From contig NC_090723.1 in assembly GCF_040954835.1 (NCBI RefSeq), positions 9,000,001-9,064,000 on the forward strand: a stretch of 64,000 nucleotides of DNA. The letters are read 5' to 3'. Position numbers and translations under genes: made by a program. The notes under the pieces were generated by a model. That model saw nothing but the letters and a program-made list of their open reading frames with translations, was not told the DNA's origin and ran no database searches. Shown here in pieces: positions 50,801-62,756 of this stretch. Position 1 is the first letter of the stretch; every line of letters begins with the position of its first letter. Origin of the DNA: Lepisosteus oculatus (Eukaryota > Chordata > Actinopteri > Semionotiformes > Lepisosteidae).

Positions 50801-53800
50801 TGTTGGTTCTTGAAAACTAGGAAAACTCTGTAAGAAACTAAATTACTGTGCAATCGAGCTCTGTAAAATACACATAAGAAACAGCCAAAATGTTCATTAC
50901 ACAAAGAAATTGCTCTCGTAAAAATGAGAAAAAGTAATGTGAAAAGCCAAAAAGAAATGATAAAAGTTAAAAGCCAGTCCTGTGTACCTTTAAGTGATTC
51001 ACCTGCATGTTGTAATAAACAGAATGCGAGTTTCGCCTGGATGAGCAACTCAATTATCCCCACAATACCGAAGCAGTAATGTACATAAATCCCATTACAC
51101 AGGAAATCTCGCTGTTGGGCATTTCACACAGCCTCATAGCCACAGAGCAAAACAACAGCAGGTTTTTTTTTTCTTCTCCCTTTTTTAACATGCACGAAGA
51201 AAGTCAGTTTCAAAATAAAAGCACGCTTTTCTCCGATCCGAACAAAAAGACTTTTGTGTCTCTCTGCCATCCCAACAAAGCTGACGTAGCTAAAGAAGGA
51301 GAAGGATTAGCAATTACCAAGAGGTTAATTAGGTATCCTCTGAAGCCCAGGGTCCGAATCTAGCTTTTGTACCTGGCCTGGCAGAGACAAACGACACCCT
51401 GGGTTAAATATATATCAGAAAGGAGCCCCCAGAAGAAATACAGAAGAGCATCAGACAAGGGACAAAGTACCGAATCTTTGGATCAGCAGCCCCAATCACA
51501 GTTGATTTCAAATGTTTCTCGCTTCACCATACTGGTTACTAGGTTTCACAGCAAAAAAAGAAGCTGCATAATGTGGCATAAGTCCCAGAATTGGCTTGTT
51601 CTGCTCAGGGTACAGAGACAGGGGGTGCCTTCTATTATACATACATACATATATATATATAAAGTATGGGCACATACAAAAACCAATAAGATGTCACTCT
51701 GTCACTGGGGTCAGATTGATGCATCTCTCAGCTCTGGGCCAGCAGCACATAACTCATCATTACTGTGGCTGTGAAGTGCTGCACAGGACACATCGCCCTG
51801 TCGAATTTACAGTGGGTCAGGGCTCCGGAGAAATAGATCACAGTCTCTGTAAGCAAGCATGTGGTTCTCAACCGCTCGAGGAGATACCCTCCCAGAGGCG
51901 GGGGGGGCAGATGAGTGCTGGCGCCGTCTCTCTGTTAGTACGCAGGAAACTGCGTCCGCTTTGCATAGTTTTCATTCAAAGCTGGATAGCTCTGAACACG
52001 CTGTCACATCACCGGCATGCAACTAGTCAGTCTCAGGGGCTTCCTCTTTTTAAAATTCTGTAAGCAACAGAGCGCTCTTGGGCATCATGGCTTTAAAGGC
52101 GCTATACAAAGACAGACGACTAACCTCCCTTGACAACACCCATGCCTGGCTGTGTCCAGTGTCACTACTTGGAATGGGAAAGCAGATGGAAGACAGGAAC
52201 ACTGTGAAAGTTGGACATGATTTTAACTGTATTAAAAGCACAGCAGAATGTAGTAAATCACCATGCAGTCCTGGTGGGGTCATGATATAAAAATATGACA
52301 TAACCAGGCGGAAGTGCAGCTAAGCAGAGTGGTACAGACAGTTAAAGACTCTGGAAAAAATCACAGGGGACAGCTGTCATTCTCTTAGCAGTCCCCTTTT
52401 CTGTAAGAGGGTCCGAGAGAGATGGTGAGACAGGATGTTCTACTGGACTGGAATTCAACAGGTTGTTTCAAATACCGAGTCGCTTATTAGGTCGAAATAA
52501 GGTTGCAAATCCCAACCTAATTTCGCACCACCCGTCACAGCTCTCAGCTTTTTGCAGCATCTCGCCAAGCAGAGAGGCCGACTGTGCATCAGGAAACGGC
52601 ACTAGGTTCCTCGACTGCAGCTGGCACTTCAGTAAACGATTCAGTCCCGCACGACCCACAGAGAGGAAAGAGTGAACTTCGCTGACAGTTTTGCAGAAGA
52701 ATTACTTCCAATAGGACCTCAAGCTCCTTTAGAATGGTACCTTGAGTCTCATGTGTAGCACAGAGCACAAGCAGGACTTGCTTGGGGTGATAAATGGTGA
52801 ACTAACTAGGAATCGCGGTAACAAGCCCTTGACAATGTGGGACCGCATATCCTCTGGTCTGAGTGAGGCTGTTTCTGCGACCTGACCTTGCTGATGATGT
52901 AGATGAGGTCTCCTCTGTTGAAGGTCAGCTCGTCGGGCTCGTCCCCCTCGCAGTCCCACAGACACTGGTAGAAATTTGCATAGTCAACAGAACCTGCTGA
53001 GGACAGAAAGAGACCAAGAAAGAACCCAAAATTACAATGCGATCTGGAAAGCCGACAGAACTTCAAACAGTCCACAGTTTTGGTACCAGCTGAAGTTCAC
53101 TAAAATCACACCGTCTCTGCAGAATGGTAGTGCTGATATAGGTCTAAAATGTGGTTCATTCCCACCCTTTGCATGTTTATTTTTTCTATGACAATCACCG
53201 GAACTGGAATTAATATATATAATAAGCGACACCATCCCCACGTTACAAACCACTGCTAGTACGTTAGCTATGCACGGCAGGAGACATCTACAGAAAGACA
53301 GCAGATTTTTGCCATCCCACCTCAGACAAGTGATTATAGAAATTTAACTTGATAAAAGCTGGCCGTGGTCTGCCATGGCAAAAAAAGCAGAGCACTGAGC
53401 CGAAATCATGGTGAGGTATTAGAAGAAATAGCAAACCACAGAAAAGCAAAATCCCAACATAACCAGAACTACACATTTATACTAACGTGCAAATGTACTG
53501 CACTTGAGGGTTGAACAGCATCCACATTACTGACTAGCTCAGTAAAAACACGACTGTTTAACTGACAGAATAATTCATGTTCAAAAACGTGTATAAAGCA
53601 CAGCCCTGCAAAGGTGTCGTATTCTCATTCTGTGCCTGCATTCCAGGCAAGGAAGGGCTTTTAAGCCACTGTAAGAAAAGAGCAGGCTGTTTGTATAAGC
53701 TCCTGCTTCGTGTTTCCATTTGAAATCTGCTGCCTGATCCCTTCATACGTGCTCTGTCAGCATGCACCTCGAAAACCTTTTAAATGGCTGTGAGATGGGG

Positions 53801-56800
53801 AAAGCAATCCAAAAAAAAGAAAGCACATCGTTTCAATTTAGCGCCAGCAAAAGCGGTCATGCAAGATTGAGTAGGTACATTGCTTTTGGAATTGAACTCC
53901 TCATTAGTAAATATTAAATATTTACACTTCAACACCACAGTGATCCAATGCATTTAAATAATAAATGCATTCACTAATTAATTTTCGGAAGCACTTGCAT
54001 CAGACAGGAAATTATTGGATACGGCTTAATTAATTTTGCTCTAGTTTTATTAAAGGCAGGGCGTATCATTTCTACTTGTGGTTTCTTAAGTGAGACAGAG
54101 GCTCCAGGTTGTTTCTGCAACTGGAAAGGAAGTCAGGGAGATAGTGTGCATCACTTTCAGCACTGTGGAGAGAGATGCACTTCCACTGTAATGATTTTGG
54201 CAGCTGTTAGCGGTTTTGATACACAGGTTCCTTGCAGTTAAGTATTTGTTCTGACTGACAGAAAGCAGTAAAAGCAGAAATGAATTTGATTTCTGGTGGA
54301 AATCAAATTCAATCAGACACATCAGACACTTTGAACCATTCCATTCTGAATATATATTTTGCTTCCAGTATGTATCACCATCTATGTACATATTTTTAAT
54401 TGGAATTAATCAATGACATTTCAAGTCTATCCATCTTTCTTTCATTGTCTGTATTTTCTCCCATTGACAGGCAATTCTCAACATGCCAGTATTTTTATTT
54501 TATCCCCCCAAAACTCTCAAACAGAAAAACTCTCACACACACACCCATCCTCTCCACACAGCACAGCACCGATATCACATTTCCATGAAGCCCTCATTTA
54601 TCTTACATTAACTTCAACAGCTGACAGAAAGGCCATTAAGACATCAGTGATACGGCTGTTGAGGACAAAAAAAAAGCTTTCCTTCATTTTTCGAGAGAAC
54701 ATAATTCCAGCTGAGAGGGGATCTGTCAACTCTCTCTCCCTCCCACCTAATCTCTCTCCTGCTTCTTGCCTCTCCATTCTATACCAGTAAGGCTCTTCCA
54801 CTGACACACCAGCCTCCCGCTGCGCTGCGCTGGTTTTGCTGGGAGCGACAGCTTCAGTCAAGATCACAGCCTCCCCCATCCTCTCTTTGTGACAAGATAA
54901 CAACATTTGTAATCCATATATAATCAAAATGATAGAACGCATGATATCAATGATAACATGTTATATATAATAAAATGCAGTGTAATAATACGTGTCCTTA
55001 CATCAACTTAATCCATGAATTTAATTTGTCACAAACACCCGGGGGGGCCGGATCCTGTCCCGGTAAACAACAGGCACAAAGTGGGGTTCACCCTGAACAG
55101 GAGGGACGCCAGTCCATCGCAGAGCAGACACAAACACACACACACGCAAATCAGGGCCAGATTTCCCAGAAGCTAATTAACCTACCAGTATGTCTCTGCA
55201 CTGGGTGGAGGAAGCCCACGCGAAAAACCCGGGGAGAACGTGCAGACTCCACCCAGACCGCACCCCAAGAATCAAACCCAGGGCCCCAGCTCTGCGAGGC
55301 AGAAATGCTGGCCCCTGCGCCACCGTGCCGCCCAGCGTGATAACCACACCAAACACAATATGTTTCGCCATCAGAATGCTGGTGGTCAGACGAGCCAATG
55401 AGATGCTGCGGCACCCTGGGGCCCCTGCAGGCCTGCGGCCGGGCGCGTCCTCCAGGCCCAACGCATGTTCAGGTTTCTACATCATCTGAAAACTGAGCTT
55501 CCAAATGTGACAGAATGTGCAAGAGCATAAAACCCTTCATCTACAGACGCCGCTGGCACATTATTAATGATATTTACTGTAGCTTGGTACGGCGCCTATA
55601 GGTCTTCCAGTATTCTTTTTCATCTCTGCCGACACATCAGAGGACTGGAGAGCCGTATTGGTAAAACATACGCCATCACGAATCCAAACTCACGCCTGTT
55701 CCATAACATGTGAAAAACATGATTCTGAGTGGGGGAGTCCCGAGACACCGCTTTCTGATTTTGACTCATGTGGAAGCGTCTGCTGCTTGATGCGTTCAGT
55801 ACATTTGACCAGGTGGGAAAAAGTAAGTTATTTGAGAACAGAATGAAAAGAAAATTACAAATTCCCTTGTTCTCCAGGTCCCGGAGTGCTGGGAGCAGAG
55901 ACAGAAATTATATATGGATGTGCACTGAATGAGAAATATAAACCTTTTATGAAATACGTGGTTTAAATGCACAAATAGTAACTGTTCTTCAACAGCTTGA
56001 CATACAAATCTTGCCTTTTCATATCTGATTTAATGACAAAAAAAATCCAACAGCATAGCGCGATAAACAACAACAGGATCTGACAGATGGCGATCTGCAC
56101 TTTCTGATGAACTCTGCAGAGTAAATACCAATTCACGCAGTTTGTCCTGGGGGTGAGAGGATGGGGTAAGGTCACTTATTTTCTACTGCAACTGCCTCTA
56201 TCCTTATCCTCGGATAAATTTCTCCTTAACCGAATGCTGAAGGCTTGTACGAAATATTAAGCTTTCACGTCAACTGCAGAGGTTATCGGTTATCGCTGGG
56301 TATTCTATCAAATGCATGTACGAACACTGACCTAATGAGGCATGCCACAGCACTATGATGAGCAAGATCATTTGTGTTTGCTGCGCAGAGTTCTTAGCAC
56401 GCCAGCTCTTCTGTCGAGCTGCTAAATGCCTCTTTTTGCAGAGAAGAGAAAAAAGACACTGCAAGTGTGACAGTGAGAGACTACGGGTTCGGCAGAACAC
56501 TTCTCACTCCTCTTGGAAACTGAGCGTCAGAAAGATCTTTCAGGCTTGCTGACTGCTGTGCACAGGTACTATGAAGTTAGGCTCTGGCATCAAGTCTGCA
56601 AAGGAAAGAGAATGCACTGTTCCAAACGGACTATAAATTTATGACTCAAGTCCAGATGAAAGCCAAACCACAGGATGAAAGAACTGAAGCCTTTCAACCT
56701 CTGACCCATCCGCAAGTTGCAAGTTACAGCCCAAAGCAGGAGAGAGTTTATCTGCTTGCCAGAGAGAGTGTTTTAGGGTTAGGGATGCTTCTTCCTGCCA

Positions 56801-59800
56801 TGGGATCTGTAATATGTGACTGGAATGTGGATCTCATGTGGCCTGTGTGAGGTTGCTTTCTGCAAGATTAAGTTCCAACATGCAGCTGTTACCATCAAAG
56901 TGACAATAACAATTAGGTTTAGAAGATCTTTTGAGATTGAGGAGGTTAGACTGCATGTGAGGAATAATTTGGTAGACTTTCTTAGCTCTGGGGCAATATG
57001 AGTGGGATGATTCTTAAACTGACAGGATGAAAGAACTGAAGCCTTTCAGAAAATTGAAGTCTTGCACAGATAATACAAGCATTCAAAATCCTCAAGGGCA
57101 TTAATAAAGCCAAGACAGTGCACTATGTGTATGAGCAATTTAAACACAGAGTAGGCGGCTTTTCTTTACCTAAAGGGTTGTGGGAGTAGGGAACAAGTTG
57201 CCCAGCCTTGTAGTTGCAGCAACTATTTTGGCTTCCTTCAAGAAATGACTGTACGAAGTCCTTGGATCAATAAGCTATACCTACCAAATGTGCCAGATTG
57301 GCCTGCTCTCGTTTGTAACTTTTTTGCACTTAAACATTTTTTTTTAATCAAACATACGGACAAAGTTGTCTTTAGGTCTTGATCACTAGGATATAAGCAA
57401 GACTCACCATTTGCTCTGTGAAAGTCTCTTGTGTATTTAGCAGTGACAGCTAAACACAGACCCAGCTTGACAGAATACATTCTCTGAGATATTTATGATC
57501 ATAATATAAAAAAGGCAGACGCTACAGCAGTTTGGGTATAAATACTAGAAATGAAAATGCCACACTTGGATAAAAAATTATTCAATAAACACCTACAAAA
57601 AACATTTTTTTTCTGTGCTCTTATTGAGAAAAAAATCTTAAAAAGTCGGAGAATTTAGCCCTCCATTTTTCCATGCACTCTAGGCGTTACTTAAATGACG
57701 GTCTCTCCCTCCCATCCTAAATAGCAGAAGAAAGGCCTGTACCCTGGAAATAAGGTTCACATGATATCCTGATTACCAGAGACACATCTATCCTTCCGTA
57801 CAGCATTTTACAGTCTGAGAAACAAGACAAAGTCAGCCCTCCAGGTTTACACAGACTTTTAAAGGCCGCTCTGTTCTTTAAGTGGACATGAAGTGTCTGG
57901 ACGGGATTAACTGTGCTCTCTGCAAACGCAGGAAGGCAGGGGTGTGGGGGGCAGGCCTTCAGGAAGTGACCTCTGTGCACATGGGAGCTCGGTATTGACC
58001 CACTAACACTTTTACGGAACCCAGGAGGGTGGTTCGGAGCTCGCCAGGAAGGGACTGTACATTTCCCGTACTGTTAAATAATAACAACAACATCAATAAT
58101 AAAAATAAAAATCCTTGTTAAGAGTTTGACTTTCCCCGAGAGTGCTCAATATCAAGGAAATATACCAAAAAAAATGAAGCCGATTCTGGAGTATTATGTT
58201 TTGTAGGGACAAGCCAACTGTTTTTAAACTAAAACAAAGTAATGATGACTGTACTATTAACTCATTACATGCAAAACAGGACCATGCATACAGAACTAAA
58301 CTCTCATCCACAGCAAGGTGGGTTGTAAGATTGATTTGACACAATGCAGGTGCAGTTTTCAATCATTCTGCTGGCTCCAATAGCCTCTTTAGGTGGTCCA
58401 ACACAACCAATAAAGACCTCACAGCTCACATGTTGTGTGGTTCCTAATATGGGTTACAACGTAGCTGTGCATCTGGGGGAAAGGACATGACCTACAGTGT
58501 ATGTGACTGGCTCTTCTGTGGAACTAGGTGGGAATGGAGGATACTGAGGGAGGATCTTGAAGCCCCTGTTGAAAAACTTAAGCCCTCTGCTTAAAGCTTG
58601 CAGCTGCTTCAGCCCGGCCATCCTTACTCCGACAAAGGCATTCCTAAACATATCCCAAGCCCCCGAGCCTTGGAGGAGTCCCAGAGACCCCTCCTGGATA
58701 CTGGGCCTGTGCCGTGGGCTGCGACAGCCCTGCCAAGCCAAGGCAGAATAACAGATTGCCATCTCTTCCCCGGCTGCTCCACCTGCTCACCCCTCCCTGG
58801 GCTGCACTTCCCCCTCCCTGCTCTCCCCTCCAAGCTGGACGCTGGCGTTTCCTCTCTCTGGCTCGAGAGCAGGGGACCTGTTTCCTGCCTCGTGTGTCCC
58901 CTGCCGCCCCCCCCCTCCACCCCACGCCCCGCTCAGGGAGCAGGAGAGGGAGACCGAGTGGGCACGGGCGATAAGAGCAGGGATCCTGTCCACGTTTCCG
59001 ACTTCCTACCTCAGCCCTCTGGCCGGCCCGGACAGGCAGGACAAACTAGTGAGAGCAGCCCCATCTCTGGCAGCCTGACAGCAGGAGCTGCGCAGCAGTG
59101 CACAGCACAGGGCTGCACTGCCAAGGTCCTGCTCACACCACAGCCCCACCAAGCACATCTGCATGGCTAACAATTGAGGTTGGGCGGCAGGGTCACCTCT
59201 CCAGCGCCCGGGGAGGGAAAGACACAGGGCGAACGCTCTCAAGGTCTGGCGCGCACAGCTCCGGACGAGGGAGAAAGCAGCCCTGCTGCCCGAGCAACTC
59301 AAACGCTCTTGCGTTTATTTAGCTGTGAAACAGAAAGATTTTTGAATATCGCCTGGCAAAGCACTGGTTAACCCGCCGAAGCGGTTTTTTTTTTTTAAAC
59401 GATTAAGCATATCACAAGTCAGAAGTCTTACCCTCCATTTCACACGAGAAAGCCTTGCAATATTTGCTTAGCGTTTTTTAATGCAAGCATTCGATGTTTA
59501 ATAAAATTCTGCACTTCAGAGGTATATTGGCATCACAAGGCAGGAAATCACAATTACGCAACTTAAACTGCTCAGATATTGACACCTGAATAAATGTAAA
59601 ATTACTGTAACTTGAACAATCCATTTGAATGTGACCTGTTATCCAATCCCACCAGTAATTACACTGATTACAACAAGCTGCACAATTGATTTAATCAGTT
59701 AATAGATCAAATCCCTTTATTTAACTAGGTAAGAAAGAGAGCAAAGGAAAATAAAATTAATTTACTGGGGGCCTCGCTCTGCAGCAACACAAGCTCCCAC

Positions 59801-60132
59801 TGAAAGACTCACTGCAATCAAAAGCACCACAGAAGAAATGCACGCCGAACACGCCTAAAGCAACTGATTGATTGAGCTTCTTAGACACAAATAAATTGCA
59901 CGTTTCTCTCAGGTCCCACAGAAGAGCCATGGAGGTCAAAGTGAGCGCTGGTGAAATGCAGCTGCCATAAATCAGCCAGTGTGGGAAGAGGGTGCCAAGC
60001 TGGTCTCAGGCGGCCCGCTCCACTGCCCCAGCTGTGCCTGGGTCTGGACGGGGCTCGACCGGCGTGGAGATCTCTTACCCGCCTTCTGTCTCTTCTCAGC
60101 GCCTTCCTCGGCCAGTGCAGGAAAGTCATCCT
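30163..60132 (-). CDS. skap1: Src kinase-associated phosphoprotein 1 (SKAP55), 3' part only
   Basis: SKAP1 is a cytosolic adaptor that links T-cell receptor signalling to integrin activation through ADAP (FYB) and RIAM. Three exons are seen in transcript order: 60132-60079 (linker), 52996-52887 (SH3 part 1) and 30255-30163 (SH3 part 2 and stop). The splice phases agree (G|GT, then phase 0). The SH3 domain reads [59 protein letters not shown], with the canonical ALYDY-like start, the WW pair and the GIVP motif. [19 protein letters not shown] and GIVPK match SKAP1 better than SKAP2. The protein ends QPAYIL, shorter than the human end (EVEER). The dimerisation and PH-domain exons must lie beyond 64000. 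The 22.6-kb intron between the SH3 exons is consistent with the very large human gene. Confidence 0.9.
31050..31285 (-). mobile_element. 5S rRNA-derived SINE, copy B
   Basis: The minus strand at 31250-31203 reads GAGCTCAGCAGGTGTGAGCC then TGGTCAGTACCTGGATGGGG, closely following the 5S rRNA box A/C region. The body matches copy A at 16900-17195 for well over 100 bases. It lies in the SKAP1 last intron. Confidence 0.75.
32300..32860. promoter_or_regulatory. CpG-rich island in the SKAP1 last intron
   Basis: CpG and GC content rise sharply over this stretch compared with flanking AT-rich intron, for example near GCCGCGCGCCTCGG and GAGCTCGGCCGGCCGCGACC. No coding exon is recognised. It could mark an unannotated promoter, for example of a short SKAP1 transcript or a noncoding RNA. 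Confidence 0.45.
33010..33245 (-). mobile_element. tRNA-derived SINE family 1, copy
   Basis: This copy is in minus orientation. It contains CGCCAGTCCATCGCA, a GGAGCACCCGGAGGAA segment and the tRNA-like head near 33190-33240. It lies in the SKAP1 last intron. Confidence 0.7.
35192..35365 (+). mobile_element. tRNA-derived SINE family 1, degraded copy
   Basis: The head CTAGGTGGCAGTAATGCTAA, TGTGTGGAGCTTGCATGT and the cytosine-rich TCATCCTCCCAAACCCA segment align with the other family members. The copy is diverged and truncated. Confidence 0.55.
35500..36150. promoter_or_regulatory. Second CpG-rich island in the SKAP1 last intron
   Basis: CpG dinucleotides are dense on both sides of the CA/TG repeats, for example CGCGACCGACCGGCGCC and GGCGACCGACCTGCGCGCCC. 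The long minus-strand ORF here is partly a translation of the TG repeat and is not supported as a gene. Confidence 0.45.
35746..35831. repeat. Facing CA and TG dinucleotide repeats
   Basis: An interrupted CA repeat (35746-35767) is followed after about 25 bases by a TG repeat (35793-35831, about 19 units). Being complementary, they can pair into a hairpin or cruciform. Confidence 0.9.
43262..43990 (+). pseudogene. Decayed L1-like retrotransposon reverse transcriptase
   Basis: Successive frames show the reverse-transcriptase landmarks of L1/Tx1-type LINEs in order: [13 protein letters not shown], then [22 protein letters not shown], a [14 protein letters not shown] block, RGNVSG/CQGCPV and a catalytic box [10 protein letters not shown] (normally YADD). 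The blocks fall in different frames and are interrupted by stops, and the second catalytic Asp motif is altered. It is a dead copy inside the SKAP1 last intron. Confidence 0.85.
48390..48652. repeat. 23-bp minisatellite, about 11.4 copies
   Basis: Copies start at 48390, 48413, 48436 (22 bp), 48458, 48481, 48504, 48527, 48550, 48573, 48596, 48619 and a partial one at 48642. The core of each unit is CAGGCTGGGATAGGAGAGG. The plus strand is strongly purine-rich in most of the unit. Because 23 is not a multiple of three, all frames give repetitive spurious ORFs on the minus strand. Confidence 0.95.
51637..51663. repeat. ATAC/TA compound microsatellite
   Basis: Short ATAC units are followed by a TA run in the SKAP1 last intron. 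Confidence 0.85.
52887..52996 (-). CDS. skap1: SKAP1 exon: SH3 N-terminal half
   Basis: The exon reads (A)[30 protein letters not shown] and IYIISK, ending with donor GTCAGG in phase 0. The acceptor is a tandem CAGCAG, so the exon starts at 52996 or 52993. Both keep the frame and differ by one residue. Confidence 0.95.
54281..54311. repeat. Perfect 13-bp inverted repeat with 5-base loop
   Basis: The left arm TGAATTTGATTTC and right arm GAAATCAAATTCA are exact reverse complements around TGGTG. It lies in a SKAP1 intron, so the pre-mRNA could form this hairpin. Confidence 0.9.
55035..55334 (-). mobile_element. tRNA-derived SINE family 1, near full-length copy
   Basis: The minus strand starts with GGGCGGCACGGTGGCGCAGG and has a box-B-like GGTTTGATTC, then TGGGTGGAGTCTGCACG and CCGGGTTTTTC, and ends near GATGGACTGGCGTCCC plus about 80 further bases. 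It lies in a SKAP1 intron. Confidence 0.75.
57050..57345 (+). mobile_element. 3' fragment of a CR1/L2-like retrotransposon or related fish repeat
   Basis: The segments ATTCAAAATCCTCAAGGGCA, GGCTTCCTTCAAGAAATGAC, GATCAATAAGCTAT and CTCTCGTTTGTAACTTT follow the order of a widespread fish repeat that encodes the C-terminus of a LINE protein. Stops interrupt the reading frame. The class name is from memory. Confidence 0.5.
60079..60132 (-). CDS. skap1: SKAP1 exon: acidic linker before SH3
   Basis: The exon reads [18 protein letters not shown] and ends in phase 1 with donor GTAAGA, completing Gly with the next exon. It corresponds to the human DEEHDLEEDESGTRRKG segment just before VDYASYYQ. The acceptor is TTTCTCCAG; a second AG two bases on would start the exon at 60130. 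Confidence 0.85.
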
Positions 60133-62756
60133 CTGGAGAAACACAAAGTGCGAAATGACCATGAATAAATAATGTATTCTAAAAAGACGCAGGAGCGGAT
60201 TATAAACGACTTAAACAGGCTACTACGTCACAAACAGGGTCAGCTGTAACGTGCAGTATGGGGGGCAAATATGGACTACGAAACCAAACTGTTTCAACTT
60301 AATTTATCGCAACAAAGCGTCTCCTTCTCCTTTTGCTTATGGGAATTGTGCGTCTGTCTGCACGGAGAAGATCTCACTAGACGGGCACCAGGCACATGAG
60401 GAGGAGGGAAGAGACAGAGGCCGGCGAGCGAAGACCACAGCAACATAGTGCCAGGCCACCAGAGGCCATGATGGATTAAGGCTTCTCTTTTTATCTAATT
60501 TCACTTATCATTTTCTGTGTTTAACATATTAACTTAAGAGCAATTTCACATACAGTTAGGTTTATTACCTCACAAATCACAGAGGTAAATTGGGATGGAT
60601 TGTGGGTGGGAAGGTCAGGGAGGAACCAGGCGCCAATGAGAGAGCGAGCAGGGAATCGGATTCACAGGCCCCCAGAACTGATGGATTCCCTGCTGCCTTC
60701 TGACACGTTTCAATACCGCCTGATTGATTCTGAACTGATCACCGGGACAGTCGTGCAGGCAGTAAAAATAGCACTGTCATTGAAGTCATAAAGTCCTAGA
60801 CTTTTTTTTTAGCCCATTTCGCCTCTTAGAAATCTACATGATTTAATTATGGTTCAATTTGCTGAGACTGTGCTACATAATTACATGCACAAGGTTCCAG
60901 AACCCCAGAGAATTGTGTCTTATGTGGCACACTGACATGCTGCTCGTCTGCTTTTTTTTCTTACTAGGGAAATTCTACTTTGGCTTTTTGTGCTGAAGTG
61001 ACTGCTGACTATAAGGAAAGCAACAGAGGGAAAACAAGACTTTCTGAAGCTTGAAAGTTGGTATCCTTTCACACAAACCAGGGAACTGTCTGAACAAACC
61101 GTGGCACAACCAAACCTCAAAGACCACTTCTCAGGTCACCAAAAAAAAAGTCTAAAGTTTCATTTAAAGAAGTTTTATTCCAAAACGCGCTGTTGAGGTT
61201 CGACTCCAATCCTACGTGTCCACTGTTGGGGGTAAGAAATGCTCTCGGAAGGACGATGGACCGGCTGGTCATCAGCGAGCCGCCGGCACGAAGCTCTGTG
61301 AGCTCGTCTGGGTGAGACGCTGCTGGGCTGAAGCTGGTTTTAAACCCAGCCTTACTTTCCCTCTCCTAATAGCCTGCTGCTGTTCTCCGCGTGCAGCTCT
61401 GATTTCATATTCCATTCGAATCAATTGAAATCGGCTCAGGGAGCCTGGGGTGGACTTCCCAAATTCAATCTGAGTGGAGCTGGCCTGAGGTGTCGTCGCC
61501 AGTCCCCCCCCACCAACCTCCAGGGACGAAACCTTAAACAACAGATCTTTCCTAAATAAATCAACGTTTATTCTGCAGCATGGCCACTGAGCAGCTCCAA
61601 TGGTATTACCATTGATTTTTAAATATATTAGCAAAAGTGGCAGCATGTTTCCATTGAGGGGGGGAATTTAAATCTGCTGATTTAAAAGAAATAACAAGGG
61701 ACAGTACATGGTTTCTTTTCCTTTCTTCTTTTGATTTTTTTAAAATATTGCACTCGCTCCGAATTATCTCTGAGGATGCTATCTGATCAAAGTAAACCAT
61801 CCCCCAGAAAAACGTTCAAAGGGGAAATATGGACATTCGGTTTGTATTCTTATTCATATATCTAGTAGAGACAAAAGGAGTGTGGAGGCAATCAGAGATA
61901 GGGTCCATAGAGAATTTGTTTCTAACAAAACATGATTGTTGCTATTGAACACTGCCCCTGGAGATCCTGTTTTTTAAATTCTTTTTCATCTTTAATCCTT
62001 TTTAACGTAGCTCTGAAGATGAGCAATTAAGCGTCTTTCTGAGCCGCACAGGAAAGCTCATTTGTTGATGCACTAAAGTATAAGTGCCTATTTTTCTGTG
62101 AAGAGGTAAGAGATTCATGTGTGTAAAGCTGTCAGAGAGGTCTGGGTGTATTATTCTTTTTTAAGTATGAAGAACAAGTGCAGAGAGACAGCGGGAGTTT
62201 GCTGTTTGCACAATAGAACAGATCTTGTTTATATACAGTGTGGGCAATTTGCTTTATTGATTGGTCACTAATTAGTTCAAAATTAAAAGACAAAAACATT
62301 CACATAAAGCAAACACAAACGCACTGCACTATATTATAAGGCACATGCTTTACAGAATTGATTTTCTGTAATTTCTTAATGACCTTAACAAACAGTGAGG
62401 GTCTTAACTCTTCACACAGAGGAAAGAGAAATTAAACGTGTCTAAATCTGATAGCAATGTATTGGACAGTTCTTTCTATACACACTCTTCTGCTCCATCC
62501 ACAAATATCTCCAACACATTTTCTCATAATACTCTCCATCTCCCTGGGTCAGGCTGGATCTTTCACCTTTCGAACATGAACTCCAAATAAAAAGGAGTGC
62601 TTGATCCCAATCTAACTGAGAAACCCCAAAGCTCATTGGTAAGGAGTTTTCTCACTTTTACTTGTGTATTAAATGTAAAAAAGATTGTGAAAATCCACAA
62701 AACAAAATGCCAAAAATCAAAGAAAAAAGAAAAGAAAGAGGCTCAAGGATATATAT

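Larger units (their letters stand above)
30256..52886 (-). other. skap1: SKAP1 last intron (22.6 kb)
   Basis: No other gene is recognised. It holds a 5S-derived SINE (31050-31285), CpG-rich patches (about 32300-32860 and 35500-36150), tRNA-type SINEs (33010-33245, 35192-35365), paired CA and TG repeats (35746-35831), a decayed L1-like reverse transcriptase (43262-43990) and a 23-bp minisatellite (48390-48652). Confidence 0.7.
52997..60078 (-). other. skap1: SKAP1 intron between linker and SH3 exons
   Basis: No gene is seen. It contains AT-rich homeodomain-motif-like DNA near 53900-54060, a 13-bp perfect hairpin (54281-54311), a SINE (55035-55334), a LINE-type fragment (57050-57345), a GC-rich stretch (58480-59320) and TAAT/TGATT-rich sequence at 59640-59740. 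Confidence 0.65.

Noticed and set aside
58598..59170. 190-codon plus-strand ORF in a GC-rich stretch
   Set aside because: It is low-complexity Pro/Ser/Leu-rich, matches no family, and lies antisense in a SKAP1 intron. GC-rich DNA often yields such frames.
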